DNA of 64,000 nt. It comes from Mycolicibacterium rhodesiae JS60. GTDB taxonomy: Bacteria; Actinomycetota; Actinomycetes; Mycobacteriales; Mycobacteriaceae. The stretch covers positions 156,242-220,241 of the forward strand of contig AGIQ01000007.1 in the NCBI GenBank assembly GCA_000230935.2. Direction: 5' to 3'. The translations under genes and the position numbers were made by a program. The number at the start of each line of letters is the position of its first letter. The stretch's first letter is position 1. This document shows positions 1-8,673 of the stretch, one piece after another. The notes beneath the pieces were generated by a model. It saw only the letters and a list, made by a program, of their open reading frames with translations, was not told the DNA's origin and did not search any database.

Positions 1-1
1 C

Positions 2-133
2 AAACGTGGTCGCGCACAACGCGTGTGCGTACGCGGGTTCATTCTCGTCGTCACGATCCTCATCGCGATCAACGTCCTGCTGTGCCTGGGGTGGATGCTG
101 TTCGTGCTGACCCAGCACACCACGCCCTACTAG
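2..133 (+). CDS. C-terminal end of a small membrane protein (5' truncated)
   Basis: The window opens inside this reading frame, so its start lies upstream. The 43 visible residues begin with a basic patch (KRGRAQR), followed by one strongly hydrophobic stretch of about 25 residues (from FILVVTIL to WMLFVL) and a short polar tail ending TTPY before TAG. This is the signature of a single-pass or last-helix membrane segment with the basic side in the cytoplasm. The family cannot be named from this fragment. The stop codon lies inside a short hairpin, and the next gene converges on it. Confidence 0.6.
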   Translation, partial: KRGRAQRVCVRGFILVVTILIAINVLLCLGWMLFVLTQHTTPY

Positions 134-146
134 GCCGCCGGGCCTA
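131..146. terminator. Candidate bidirectional terminator hairpin
   Basis: TAGGCC and GGCCTA form a 6-bp GC-rich stem with a four-base loop, between the convergent ends of the truncated membrane gene and the aminotransferase gene. There is no T-run, so the call rests on position and symmetry only. Confidence 0.4.
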
Positions 147-149
147 CTC

Positions 150-1535
150 TCAGCCGGTCACGAACCCGTCGGCGACGTCCAGCGCCTTGTCCAGGATGGC
201 CAGGCCCTCGGCCACCTCGTCGTCGCTGATGTTGCATGCCGGCACCGCGTGGATCCGGTTGAAGTTGGCGAACGGCAGCAGACCGCCGGCCTTACAGGCG
301 GCCAGTACGTCGTTCATCGCGGGGCTCGAGCCGCCGTAGGGTGCCAGCGGTTCACGGGTCTGCGGATTGGCCACCAGCTCGATCGCCCAGAACACGCCCA
401 GTCCACGGACCTCGCCGACCGACGGATGGCGCGCTGCCAGCTCGCGCAGACCAGGGCCGAGCACCTGCTCGCCCAGCCGGGCGGCGTTGTCCACCATGCC
501 CTCGTCTTCCATCGCGTTGATCGTCGCGACGGCCGCACCACAGGCCAGCGGATGCCCCGAGTAGGTCAGCCCGCCCGGATAGGCACGCTCGGCGAACGTC
601 GAGTAGATCGCGTCGTTGATGGCCACGCCGCCCAGGGGCACGTAGCCCGACGTCACGCCCTTGGCAAAGGTCATCAGGTCCGGAACCACGTCAAAGTTCT
701 GGATTGCGAACCATTTTCCGGTCCGGCCGAAGCCCGCCATCACCTCGTCGGCGATGAACACGATGCCGTGGCGATCACAGATCTCCCGCACGCCGGCCAG
801 GTATCCGGGTGGGGGCACCATGATGCCGGCGGTGCCCGGCACCGATTCCAGGATGATCGCGGCGATCGAAGCCGGCCCTTCGTGGGCGATCAGCCGCTCG
901 AGGTAGTCCAGCGCGCGTTCGGTTTCCTGCTGTTCGTTCTCGGCGAAGAACGACGACCGGTACAGGAACGGCCCGTTGAAGTGCACGACACCGGAGCTGG
1001 CATAGTCGTTCGGGTAGCGCCGCGGGTCACCGGTCAGGTTGATCGCGGTATCGGTGCCGCCGTGGTACGAGCGGTAGCGGGAGAGCACCTTGTAGCGGCC
1101 GGTGTGCAGGCGCGCCATCCGCACGGCGTGCTCGACGGCGTCGGCGCCGCCGTTGGTGAAGAACACATGGTTCAGGTCGCCGGGGGTGCGCTCGGCGATC
1201 AGCCGCGCCGCTTCGGAACGTGCCGCGTTGGCGTGCTGCGGCGCGATCGTGCAGAGCTTGGCCGCCTGCTCGGCGATCGCGGCGACGACCTTCGGATGCT
1301 GGTGACCGATATTGGTGAACACCAGCTGTGAGGAGAAGTCGAGCAGCTTGTTGCCGTCGCCGTCCCAGACGTAGGACCCCTCCGAGGCGACGATCGTCAT
1401 CGGCTTGATCTGCGCCTGCGCCGACCAGGAGTGGAAGACGTGCGCCCGGTCGAGCTCATAGGCCCGGGCGGCTTCGGCACGGGCGCCCTCGAGGTCCAGT
1501 CCGTTGGGCAACAGGTGGGATGCAGTGGTCGTCAT
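150..1535 (-). CDS. Class III PLP-dependent aminotransferase
   Basis: Cytoplasmic omega-amino acid aminotransferase of 461 residues, in the beta-alanine/GABA:pyruvate type of family. Visible marks are the class III aspartate motif in IADEVMAGFGRTGKW and the PLP-lysine context FAKGVTSGYVPLGG. The chosen ATG (MTTTASHLL) has AAAGAGG just upstream; an in-frame start 24 codons earlier would run back into the upstream gene. It lies 17 bases after the mmsA stop on the same strand, so the two are co-transcribed. Inference: the aminotransferase makes malonate or methylmalonate semialdehyde from beta-alanine or 3-aminoisobutyrate, and MmsA converts it to an acyl-CoA. A taurine or GABA substrate cannot be excluded from sequence. 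Confidence 0.88.
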   Translation of the reverse strand: MTTTASHLLPNGLDLEGARAEAARAYELDRAHVFHSWSAQAQIKPMTIVASEGSYVWDGDGNKLLDFSSQLVFTNIGHQHPKVVAAIAEQAAKLCTIAPQHANAARSEAARLIAERTPGDLNHVFFTNGGADAVEHAVRMARLHTGRYKVLSRYRSYHGGTDTAINLTGDPRRYPNDYASSGVVHFNGPFLYRSSFFAENEQQETERALDYLERLIAHEGPASIAAIILESVPGTAGIMVPPPGYLAGVREICDRHGIVFIADEVMAGFGRTGKWFAIQNFDVVPDLMTFAKGVTSGYVPLGGVAINDAIYSTFAERAYPGGLTYSGHPLACGAAVATINAMEDEGMVDNAARLGEQVLGPGLRELAARHPSVGEVRGLGVFWAIELVANPQTREPLAPYGGSSPAMNDVLAACKAGGLLPFANFNRIHAVPACNISDDEVAEGLAILDKALDVADGFVTG

Positions 1536-1552
1536 GCGTGCCTCTTTCGAGC

Positions 1553-3070
1553 TCAGTGGTTCTGCGGGAAGCCGAGGTTGATACCGCCATGGGAGGGATC
1601 GAGCCACCGCGTGGTGACCACTTTGCCACGGGTGAAGAATCCCACGCCTTCGGTTCCGTGGGCGTGGGTGTCACCGAACAGTGAACTCTTCCAGCCGCCG
1701 AAGCTGTAGTAGGCGGTCGGGACCGGGATCGGCACGTTGATGCCGACCATGCCGACCTCGACTTCGTTCTGGAAGCGCCGCGCCGCGCCGCCATCGTTGG
1801 TGAAGATCGCGGTGCCGTTGCCGTACGGGTTGGCGTTGATCAACTCCAGTGCTTCGTCGTAGGTGTCGACGCGCACCACCGACAGCACCGGACCGAAGAT
1901 TTCGTCGGTGTAGACGCTCATCTCCGGGGTGACGTTGTCGATCAGCGTTGGGCCAAGCCAGAATCCGGCTTCGTCTCCGTCGACCGCGGTGCCGCGGCCG
2001 TCGACGACGATGGTGGCCCCGTCGGCTTCGCCGGCGTCGATGTAGGACGCCACCTTGTCGCGGTGCGCTTTGGTGACCAGCGGGCCCATGTCGGTGTTGC
2101 GGGTGCCATCGCCGATCTTCAATGTCGTTGTGCGCTCGGCGATCTTGGCAACGAGCTCGTCGGCGATCGGGCCGACCGCGACAGCCGCCGAGATCGCCAT
2201 GCAGCGTTCACCTGCCGAGCCGAAACCGGCGTTGACCATCGCGTCGGCGGCCAGGTCGAGGTCGGCGTCGGGCAGGATCACCGCGTGGTTCTTGGCTCCG
2301 CCCAGGGCCTGAACACGCTTGCCGTGCAGGGTTGCGGTGGAGTAGATGTACTGCGCGATCGGAGTAGAGCCCACGAACGAGACGGCCTTGATCGCCTTGT
2401 TGGTCAGCAGCTCGTCGACGGCGACCTTGTCGCCCTGCAACACGTTGAAGACGCCGGCCGGCAGTCCGGCTTCGGCCCACAGGTTCGCGATCCACAGCGC
2501 CGCCGACGGATCCTTCTCAGAAGGCTTGAGCACCACGGTGTTTCCGGCCGCGATGGCGATGGGGAAGAACCACATCGGCACCATCGCGGGGAAGTTGAAC
2601 GGGCTGATGACGGCCACCGGGCCCAGCGGCTGGCGGATCGAGGCGACGTCGACGTTGGTCGAGGCGTTCTCGGTCATCCCACCCTTGAGCAGATGCGATA
2701 TACCGCAAGCGAATTCGACGACCTCCTGGCCGCGGCTGACCTCACCGAGGGCATCGGAGAGCACCTTGCCGTGTTCGGCGGTGATGATCGCGGCCAGCTC
2801 CTCCTTGCGGGCGTTGAGCAGTTCACGGAAGGCGAAGAGGATCGTGGTGCGCTTGGCCAGCGAGGTGTCGCGCCAGGCCGGGAACGCCGCAGCTGCGGCG
2901 TCGATGACCGCGCGAGCGTCGTCGACATCGGCCAGCGCGACCTGACCGGTGATCTGGCCGGTGGCCGGGTTGGTGACGGCGGCGGTGCGATCGCTGCTGC
3001 CTGCGAAGTTCTTCCCGCCGGCCCAGTGGCCGATGGTGCGGACGCGGGTATTGGGCGCGGTGAGAGTCAT
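1553..3070 (-). CDS. mmsA: CoA-acylating methylmalonate-semialdehyde dehydrogenase
   Basis: ALDH6-type enzyme of 505 residues that converts (methyl)malonate semialdehyde plus CoA and NAD to propionyl- or acetyl-CoA and CO2. It is the terminal step of valine, thymine/uracil and beta-alanine breakdown. The catalytic cysteine sits in GSAGERCMAIS, and the family signatures FNFPAMVPMWFFPIAIAAGNT and SFVGSTPIAQYIY are present. The frame stays open far upstream to about 4207, but that part is antisense to the PucR gene. The ATG at 3070 gives the family's normal length (MTLTAPNTRVRTIGHW). It is first gene of an operon with the aminotransferase and is divergent from the PucR regulator, which probably controls it. 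Confidence 0.92.
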   Translation of the reverse strand: MTLTAPNTRVRTIGHWAGGKNFAGSSDRTAAVTNPATGQITGQVALADVDDARAVIDAAAAAFPAWRDTSLAKRTTILFAFRELLNARKEELAAIITAEHGKVLSDALGEVSRGQEVVEFACGISHLLKGGMTENASTNVDVASIRQPLGPVAVISPFNFPAMVPMWFFPIAIAAGNTVVLKPSEKDPSAALWIANLWAEAGLPAGVFNVLQGDKVAVDELLTNKAIKAVSFVGSTPIAQYIYSTATLHGKRVQALGGAKNHAVILPDADLDLAADAMVNAGFGSAGERCMAISAAVAVGPIADELVAKIAERTTTLKIGDGTRNTDMGPLVTKAHRDKVASYIDAGEADGATIVVDGRGTAVDGDEAGFWLGPTLIDNVTPEMSVYTDEIFGPVLSVVRVDTYDEALELINANPYGNGTAIFTNDGGAARRFQNEVEVGMVGINVPIPVPTAYYSFGGWKSSLFGDTHAHGTEGVGFFTRGKVVTTRWLDPSHGGINLGFPQNH

Positions 3071-3139
3071 ACCTGCGATTGTGCGGGCAGCGTGACCCGG
3101 TCCGGGCCGACGTATTGTAAGCAAATCACGCTGAACCCA

Positions 3140-3145
3140 TACACT
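3140..3145 (+). promoter_or_regulatory. Candidate -10 element for a leaderless pucR-type transcript
   Basis: TACACT fits the mycobacterial TANNNT -10 pattern and ends six bases before the ATG at 3152. Transcription would therefore start at or next to the start codon, and no Shine-Dalgarno sequence is seen. Leaderless messages are common in mycobacteria. An upstream TTGTAA (3115-3120) is a weak -35 candidate with 19-base spacing. Confidence 0.4.
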
Positions 3146-3151
3146 ATGTAA

Positions 3152-4723
3152 ATGCAGCTGACGCTCGCCGACATCCTCGAGCTGCCCTCGCTTCGCGGTG
3201 GTGAGCCGGAGGTGGTGTGCGCCGGACCGATGGATCAGCCGGTGCGCTGGGTGCACGTCAGCGATCTGGCCGACCTGTCCGGGCTGCTGACCGGCGGGGA
3301 GTTGGTCCTGACCACGGGTCAGGCGCTGGCCGATCCGGCGCGGCGCGACGAATACCTGCCGGGCCTGGCCGAGGCCGGGGCCACCGGCGTGGTGGTTGAA
3401 CTGGGGCTGCACATCGACGCACTTCCGGAGTCGGTTCGAGCGGTCGGCGCGGCGTTGTCGCTGCCGGTGGTCGTCCTGCACCGGCCGGTCCGGTTCATCG
3501 ACGTCACCGAGGAGGTGCACCGCAGGATCGTCGCCGAGCAGTACGCCGAAGTGGCCTACGGCCAGCGAGTGCACGAGGCATTCACCGCACTGAGCATGCG
3601 CCGTGCCTCGGTGGACCAGATCGTCAGCGCCGCCGCGGACATGCTGGACACCGCGGTGGTGCTGGAGGACCTCAACCGACAGGTGCTGGCGTTCGACGGG
3701 CGGGGGATGTCGGCCACGGTGCTGTTGGCGGACTGGGAACGACGCTCCCGACTGACCGCTGCCGACACGTGGACGGCCTGCCCGGTCGGCCCGTACCGCG
3801 AGGAGTGGGGCCGGTTGATCGCCCCGCGCGTCGCCGCCGACGCGCGGGCGGTGATGACCCTGGAACGGGCGGCGCAGGCACTGGCACTGCACCGGATGGT
3901 CGAACAGAACCGCAGCTCGCTGGAACTTCGCGCGCAAAGTGGCCTCATCGATGATCTGCGCCGGGGCCGGATCACCGACGAAGCCGAGGCGACTGCGCGC
4001 GCCCATGCGCTCGGATTGCGGCCGGCGCTGACGTATGTGCCGATGGCGGTGCGGTTGAGGGAGAGCGCGGCCGCCGATCAGGTCGCGGCCGCACAGCGGC
4101 GGGTCCGGATGCTCGACGCGATCATGCACACGGTGGGTGCCGCCGGCCACACCGGTCTGGCGACCACCCGCGACGACGGGCTGATCGAGATGGTGCTGGC
4201 ACCACAACGCACCCGCACCTTGGACGAGGTCTGTGCCGCGATCCGCCAGTCGGTCATGCGCCTCGACGGCGTGGACGACTGCGTCATCGGCGTCGGGCCC
4301 GAATCCAGCCGGCTGGTCGATACGGTCGGCGGCCTACGCGAGGCGGGCCACGTTGCCGAGGTGGCGATGTCGATGCCCTTGCGCACCTTGCCTTTTCATC
4401 GAGCCTCCGATGTTCGGCTGCGCGGCTTGCTGTCACTGATCCGGACCGACCCGCAGGTGCAGGCATTCGCCGAGACGGAGCTGGCCGGACTTCTCGCACA
4501 CCGCGCCAAGCACGGGGACGAGGCATTCGATCTCTTGCGCCGATATCTGGACGCCGGCGGCAACAAGGCCGAGCTGGCCAGGAGGCTGCACATGTCGCGG
4601 CCTACGCTGTACGCACGGCTGGAGGCACTGCAGCGGATCGTCGGTCTCGACCTCGACGATGCGGAGTCGCGGACGTCGCTGCACGTCGCGATGCTGATCC
4701 TCAATCCGGCGGGGCAGACTTAG
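3152..4723 (+). CDS. PucR-family transcriptional regulator
   Basis: Cytoplasmic regulator of 523 residues. The N-terminal PucR sensor-like domain covers about residues 1-125 (MQLTLADILELPSLRGGEPEV, then GELVLTTGQAL). A GGDEF-like CdaR middle region follows. A C-terminal PucR helix-turn-helix lies at about 465-515 (LRRYLDAGGNKAELARRLHMSRPTLYARL). PucR proteins sense purine or related nitrogen metabolites. Its divergent position 81 bases from mmsA suggests it governs the mmsA-aminotransferase operon; this is inference. The 3' end overlaps the convergent FNT gene by four bases. Confidence 0.9.
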   Translation: MQLTLADILELPSLRGGEPEVVCAGPMDQPVRWVHVSDLADLSGLLTGGELVLTTGQALADPARRDEYLPGLAEAGATGVVVELGLHIDALPESVRAVGAALSLPVVVLHRPVRFIDVTEEVHRRIVAEQYAEVAYGQRVHEAFTALSMRRASVDQIVSAAADMLDTAVVLEDLNRQVLAFDGRGMSATVLLADWERRSRLTAADTWTACPVGPYREEWGRLIAPRVAADARAVMTLERAAQALALHRMVEQNRSSLELRAQSGLIDDLRRGRITDEAEATARAHALGLRPALTYVPMAVRLRESAAADQVAAAQRRVRMLDAIMHTVGAAGHTGLATTRDDGLIEMVLAPQRTRTLDEVCAAIRQSVMRLDGVDDCVIGVGPESSRLVDTVGGLREAGHVAEVAMSMPLRTLPFHRASDVRLRGLLSLIRTDPQVQAFAETELAGLLAHRAKHGDEAFDLLRRYLDAGGNKAELARRLHMSRPTLYARLEALQRIVGLDLDDAESRTSLHVAMLILNPAGQT

Positions 4724-5562
4724 GACGCGCCGGCTGCGTTGCCCGCCGGGTTCTCCGCTTCCCGCCGCTCGTCCTTGAGCCGCTCCTTGCTCCGCAACAG
4801 GCGCAGCAAGGTCACCAGCACCAGCCCGCCCGCGATATTGCCGACCAGGGTGTACCAGAACCAGGCCAGCCAGTCGAGATAGCCGAACGGCGCCGCCCCG
4901 GTGGACAGCGCGCCGAAGATCAACAGCGAGTCCAAGATCGAGTGGAACAGCCCGAGCCCGGCCAGCACGAACGCCCCCGCCACCGCGGCGGCGATCTTGC
5001 CCGGCATCGAGTCGGTGCCGTGCTGCATGCGTGTCATCAGCGTGATGACCATCCCGCCCAACACCGCCAGCGCCACGCTCTGCACCGATAGCGGCGCAGC
5101 GATGAAATGCTCTGCAGCCTCGATGGTTTGCGACCGCAGCTTCGGGAACGCCGCGATGATCAATGACATGATCACCCAGCCACCGACGAGGTTGGCCACC
5201 AACGTGCCGCTCCACAACTTCGCCAGCTGGCCCACGCTGGCCCGCTTGGCGACCACGGTCGTCACCGGCACCAGAAAGCCCTCGGTGAACAACTCGCTGC
5301 GGCCGAGCAGCAGCGCCAGAAATCCGATCGCGAATGCCAGGCCGGCCAGCAGCTGGTTGTGGGTTTCGTGCAGCACCGACAGGTACGCGAGCACACCGAT
5401 CGCGACCTCGGTTCCGCCGAAGAACCCCGTGACCAGGACCTCGCGCCAGCTGCGGTGCAGGCGCTGACTACCTTCGTCGACCATCCGGTTGAAGGCCGCT
5501 TCCAGCTCGTCTTCGATCGGACTGTCGGAGTCACCCAGCTCACGCTGGCTCGTTGAACTCAC
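4720..5562 (-). CDS. Formate/nitrite transporter (FNT) family channel
   Basis: Integral membrane channel of 280 residues. A charged cytoplasmic N-terminus (about 45 residues) precedes six hydrophobic segments, including VTGFFGGTEVAIGVLAYLSV, LLAGLAFAIGFLALLLGRSELFTEGFLVPV and NLVGGWVIMSLIIAAF. This matches the YfdC-like branch of FNT proteins, which conduct small monovalent anions such as formate or nitrite. GTG start; no clear ribosome site. The substrate cannot be read from sequence. No nitrite or formate enzymes lie nearby, so a pathway link is not supported. Confidence 0.85.
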   Translation of the reverse strand: MSSTSQRELGDSDSPIEDELEAAFNRMVDEGSQRLHRSWREVLVTGFFGGTEVAIGVLAYLSVLHETHNQLLAGLAFAIGFLALLLGRSELFTEGFLVPVTTVVAKRASVGQLAKLWSGTLVANLVGGWVIMSLIIAAFPKLRSQTIEAAEHFIAAPLSVQSVALAVLGGMVITLMTRMQHGTDSMPGKIAAAVAGAFVLAGLGLFHSILDSLLIFGALSTGAAPFGYLDWLAWFWYTLVGNIAGGLVLVTLLRLLRSKERLKDERREAENPAGNAAGAS

Positions 5563-5648
5563 GAGTGGGGGTACCCGCCGGCGACAAACCCAACCCCCGG
5601 GGACGCCGCTGAGCAGTTGCTCAACGCCCGCCCATACACTGGGCGACC

Positions 5649-6428
5649 GTGGGCATTCTCGTTGGCTTCGCGCCGTGGATCGTCTATTGGGTACTGGTCG
5701 GCAACGTCCCGTTCGAAACGGCCGTGCTGGTCGCCCTCGGTATCGCCGTTGCCGGGCTGGCCGTCGGCCGCGTCAAGAAGACGCCCGGGCTGACCTTCGA
5801 AATCGGTGCCGCCGCAACGTTCTCCGTGTTGGCGGTGCTGACCTTCGTGACGGACCAGGCATTCATGGAGCGGTGGATGCAGCCGCTGAGCAACGCCGGG
5901 ATCTTCCTGGTCGCCTTGGTGGGCGTGCTGATCGGCAAGCCGTTTGTCCGGGAGTTCGCCGCGGCCGGCCGCCCCGACGAGGTGACCAAGAGTGAGCTGT
6001 TCAAGAAGATCACCTCGCTGCTGACCTGGATCTGGGTCGCCGCCTTCGCCGGTATGACGGTGTCCTCGGCGATTCCGCCGATCGTGCAGGGCGATGCGAC
6101 GATCCTCGACACCAAGACCCCGTTGTCGTTCGTCTGCTACTGGGTGATCCCGTTCGCCTTCATGGGTCTGGCGGCGCTCGCGTCGCGCATCCTGCCCGAC
6201 CGGATGACCCCCGGCGACGACGTGGTTCGCGAGACCTCGTTCGTCGCCTACAGCGAGGCCGCGATCGACGAGCTGTACTACTTGGCCCAGGAGCACGCGA
6301 ACCGCGAAGTGGGCGCCGGAAAGGAGGCCTACGACGTCAAGGTCGGGGGCATGGGCATGGCGCTCACCGGCGACGACTCCCGTAAGTCGTGGCCGTCGAC
6401 GTACCGGGTGCGTGAGCGGCGCCCCTGA
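5649..6428 (+). CDS. Polytopic membrane protein of unknown function
   Basis: 259 residues with about six hydrophobic segments in the first 190 residues (GILVGFAPWIVYWVLVG, VLVALGIAVAGLAVG, AATFSVLAVLTFV, AGIFLVALVGVLIG, LTWIWVAAFAGMTVSSAIPP, LSFVCYWVIPFAFMGLAAL). A soluble C-terminal tail of about 65 residues follows. No catalytic motif is recognised. GTG start. It stands alone between the divergent FNT gene and ripD. A transporter or envelope role would be a guess. Confidence 0.7.
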   Translation: MGILVGFAPWIVYWVLVGNVPFETAVLVALGIAVAGLAVGRVKKTPGLTFEIGAAATFSVLAVLTFVTDQAFMERWMQPLSNAGIFLVALVGVLIGKPFVREFAAAGRPDEVTKSELFKKITSLLTWIWVAAFAGMTVSSAIPPIVQGDATILDTKTPLSFVCYWVIPFAFMGLAALASRILPDRMTPGDDVVRETSFVAYSEAAIDELYYLAQEHANREVGAGKEAYDVKVGGMGMALTGDDSRKSWPSTYRVRERRP

Positions 6429-6631
6429 GCGTTGCTGGGGGCCGTCGGCGATCGCAACCGATCGGGCAAGGATGCACACCGCTTCGGACACTGTTACATC
6501 ACGGTTTGACTAAAAGGCCTGGTCGCGCTTGAAGCCCGGTCGGCGGCTGTCCGCTCTTTGCTGTAGAAGTTACAGAAGTGACCTCTGTCAACAGGATGGA
6601 GCTTTGCTCAGAGGTGTCCGAGAAGGTGGAG

Positions 6632-7132
6632 ATGAAGATGATGAAGAAGCGCCTGTATGCCCTCGCGGTCAGTCTGATGATGCTGCTCGCCGTCCCCGGG
6701 CTGCTGGCCCCGACGGCGACCGCCGCGCCGGTGAGCCGCGACCAGTACGTCAACATGGTGATCCAGCGTGGACTCGCCCAGCGCGGCGTGCCCTACGCCT
6801 GGGCCGGCGGCGACATCAACGGCCCCACCCTGGGCAAGGGCCCGAGTGCGGCAGTCGTCGGCTTCGACTCCTCAGGCCTCATCCAGTACATCTACGCCGG
6901 CGTCGGCGCCAAGCTACCGCGATCGTCGGGCGACATGTACAAGGTCGGCCAGCATGTGACTGCCGACCAGGCGTTGCCGGGCGACCTGATCTTCTACGGG
7001 CCCGACGGCACTCAGAGCGTCGCGATGTTCCTCGGCAATCAGCAGATGCTGGAAGTCACCGACACCGTTGTCGCGGTATCCGCGGTGCGCACCAAGGACA
7101 TGGCGCCCTACCTGGTCCGCGTCATCGCCTGA
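6632..7132 (+). CDS. ripD: RipD-like NlpC/P60 peptidoglycan-binding protein, catalytic residues replaced
   Basis: Secreted protein of 166 residues. A signal peptide (MKMMKKRLYALAVSLMMLLA, cleavage near ATAAAP) is followed by one NlpC/P60 domain. It closely matches M. tuberculosis RipD: WAGGDINGP, LPRSSGDMYKVGQ, GDLIFYGPDGTQSVAMFLG, APYLVRVI. The catalytic Cys of the usual FDCSG motif is Ser80 (FDSSG) and the usual His is Ser129 (QSVAM), so peptidase activity is not expected. RipD is known to be non-catalytic and to bind peptidoglycan. Unlike M. tuberculosis RipD there is no proline-rich repeat tail. Start chosen at the ATG with GAAGGTGGA upstream; an in-frame ATG at 6578 would add 18 residues in front of the signal peptide. 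Confidence 0.88.
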   Translation: MKMMKKRLYALAVSLMMLLAVPGLLAPTATAAPVSRDQYVNMVIQRGLAQRGVPYAWAGGDINGPTLGKGPSAAVVGFDSSGLIQYIYAGVGAKLPRSSGDMYKVGQHVTADQALPGDLIFYGPDGTQSVAMFLGNQQMLEVTDTVVAVSAVRTKDMAPYLVRVIA

Positions 7133-7231
7133 GGCCAGTCGCGGGGGCGTGCTGTTCAAAGTTGTTGTCGCCCGGAGATTGCTGACCGCCGGCACCGCCG
7201 ACCCGACCGTCGTGGCCGGATCAGGCCGGCG

Positions 7232-7522
7232 TCAGGCGCAGTCGGTGCAGATCATGCTCGACGCGTCGGCCAGCCGGCTGCGGTGATGGACCAGAAAACA
7301 GCTGGTGCAGGTGAACTCGTCGGCTTGCTTGGGGATCACCCGAACGGTGAGTTCCTCATCGGACAAGTCCGCGCCGGGCAGCTCGAAGGAATCAGCGGCC
7401 TCAGCCTCATCAACATCGATGACGGCCGTTGCCGTGTCTTTACGCCGGCCCGCCAGATCTTCGAGGGACTCCTCCTCAGGCTCGGCCTGGGTACGGCGGG
7501 GTGCGTCATAATCAACCGACAT
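7232..7522 (-). CDS. DUF4193 family zinc-ribbon-like protein
   Basis: 96-residue actinobacterial protein of the same family as M. tuberculosis Rv2699c. It has an acidic N-terminal half (EPEEESLEDL, DVDEAEAADSFELPGADLS) and a C-terminal CTSCFLVHHRSRLAD...CTDC cysteine pair typical of a zinc ribbon. The function is unknown; the cysteines suggest metal or nucleic-acid binding. The ATG giving MSVDYDAPRRT matches the family start. The surrounding genes are not the usual dut-linked neighbours of Rv2699c, so this may be a second copy in the genome. Confidence 0.85.
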   Translation of the reverse strand: MSVDYDAPRRTQAEPEEESLEDLAGRRKDTATAVIDVDEAEAADSFELPGADLSDEELTVRVIPKQADEFTCTSCFLVHHRSRLADASSMICTDCA

Positions 7523-7695
7523 GGTCCGTGCCTTTCGTTCCTTCCGCACTTGACGTGGCGTCAACGCGGTCGAATGCGAGTTTGTTCCCGTAGCCGCTCT
7601 TGGCTAAACACCGTTGTTCCGGCCCGGCTGAGCTGTTGCCCTGGACCGGCGGTGACCTGCGAATTCCACCGCCGGACGAACCGGAGCACATGGGG

Positions 7696-8499
7696 TCAAA
7701 TTCGCCAGAGCGATTCCTGGGCGACGCTGGCGACGAGAGTACCGTCATCGCGGTGAATTGACCCTCGCGCCAAGCCCCGCGCGTCGCTGTGACTTACCGC
7801 AACGGCGTCGTAAAGGTGCCAGTCATGGGGGTCGGTCGGCCGATGCAACCACAGCGCGTGATCGAGGCTGGCCGCCCCGCCGGGGCCCGGACGGTTACCG
7901 CCCGGTGGTCGGGCCGAGGACACCAAGCCGAGGTCAGAGATGAATGTCAGTGCGCAAGCCCGCAGTATCGGGTCGTCCTCGACCGGCTCCCGGGTGCGGA
8001 ACCAGAACGGTTGAACCGGCCAGTCGTCGTGGCTGTACTGTCCCGGCGCGACCCGCATCTCGAAGTGATCGGCCCACCGAACCGGCACCTTTGTGATGAT
8101 TGTCGCGTCAGCGAGCTTGACGGCGAGTGGCTCTGGGCGCTGCCAATCCGTGGTGGTCTCCGGCTGGTGGAACGACGCCATCATCTCGAAGATCACCGCC
8201 CCGTCCTGCACGGCGGTGACCCGGCGAGTGTTGAACGACCGGCCGTCACGGGTGATCTCGACGGTGAACTCGATGTCGACGCCGATCCGGCCGCCCTTGA
8301 TGAAGTAGGCGTGCAGCGATTGGGGCAGTCGGCCCGGTTCCACGGTGGCGGCCGCGGCGGCCAACGCCTGCGCGGCGATCAACCCACCGAACAACCGGGG
8401 ACCGACCCCGGATGTTGCCGAGGTGTGAAAGGTGTTTCCGCCGCGATCGAGTTGGATGCCGCTGTTGAATCGGAGCAAGTCGGCTATCCAGCTCGGCAT
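7696..8499 (-). CDS. TesB-type acyl-CoA thioesterase
   Basis: 267 residues with a double-hotdog thioesterase layout: N-terminal hotdog (GPRLFGGLIAAQALAAAAATV, SLHAYFIKGG, ITRDGRSFNTRRVTAVQDGAVIFEMMASF) and C-terminal hotdog (SLDHALWLHRP, LARGSIHRDDGTLVASVAQESLWR). It would hydrolyse acyl-CoA to free acid in the cytoplasm. ATG at 8499 with GGGGAG upstream fits the family length. The downstream-facing crotonase gene suggests a fatty acid role; the two are on the same strand but 174 bases apart. Confidence 0.85.
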   Translation of the reverse strand: MPSWIADLLRFNSGIQLDRGGNTFHTSATSGVGPRLFGGLIAAQALAAAAATVEPGRLPQSLHAYFIKGGRIGVDIEFTVEITRDGRSFNTRRVTAVQDGAVIFEMMASFHQPETTTDWQRPEPLAVKLADATIITKVPVRWADHFEMRVAPGQYSHDDWPVQPFWFRTREPVEDDPILRACALTFISDLGLVSSARPPGGNRPGPGGAASLDHALWLHRPTDPHDWHLYDAVAVSHSDARGLARGSIHRDDGTLVASVAQESLWRI

Positions 8500-8673
8500 A
8501 CTCTCCCCGCGATTGTCGTGGTCGAAATCGAACTCACGATAGCTGCCTGGTCTGCGGTGATGGATCGCGGGTGCACGAACCGCATGCGGCCGTTGATTTT
8601 TGGCGTACTGATCGTCGTTGCGCCATTGCGGTATCCGGCATCGCCGCACCGCCGGGAATCTGCGATATCTCGC

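Noticed and set aside
249..1331. Long plus-strand open frame of 360 codons
   Set aside because: It is antisense to the aminotransferase gene. GC-rich third positions keep such frames open, and its translation is Arg/His/Gly-rich without family motifs.
3071..4207. Upstream extension of the mmsA frame by about 380 codons
   Set aside because: It is antisense to the PucR gene, and the normal MmsA length is reached from ATG 3070.
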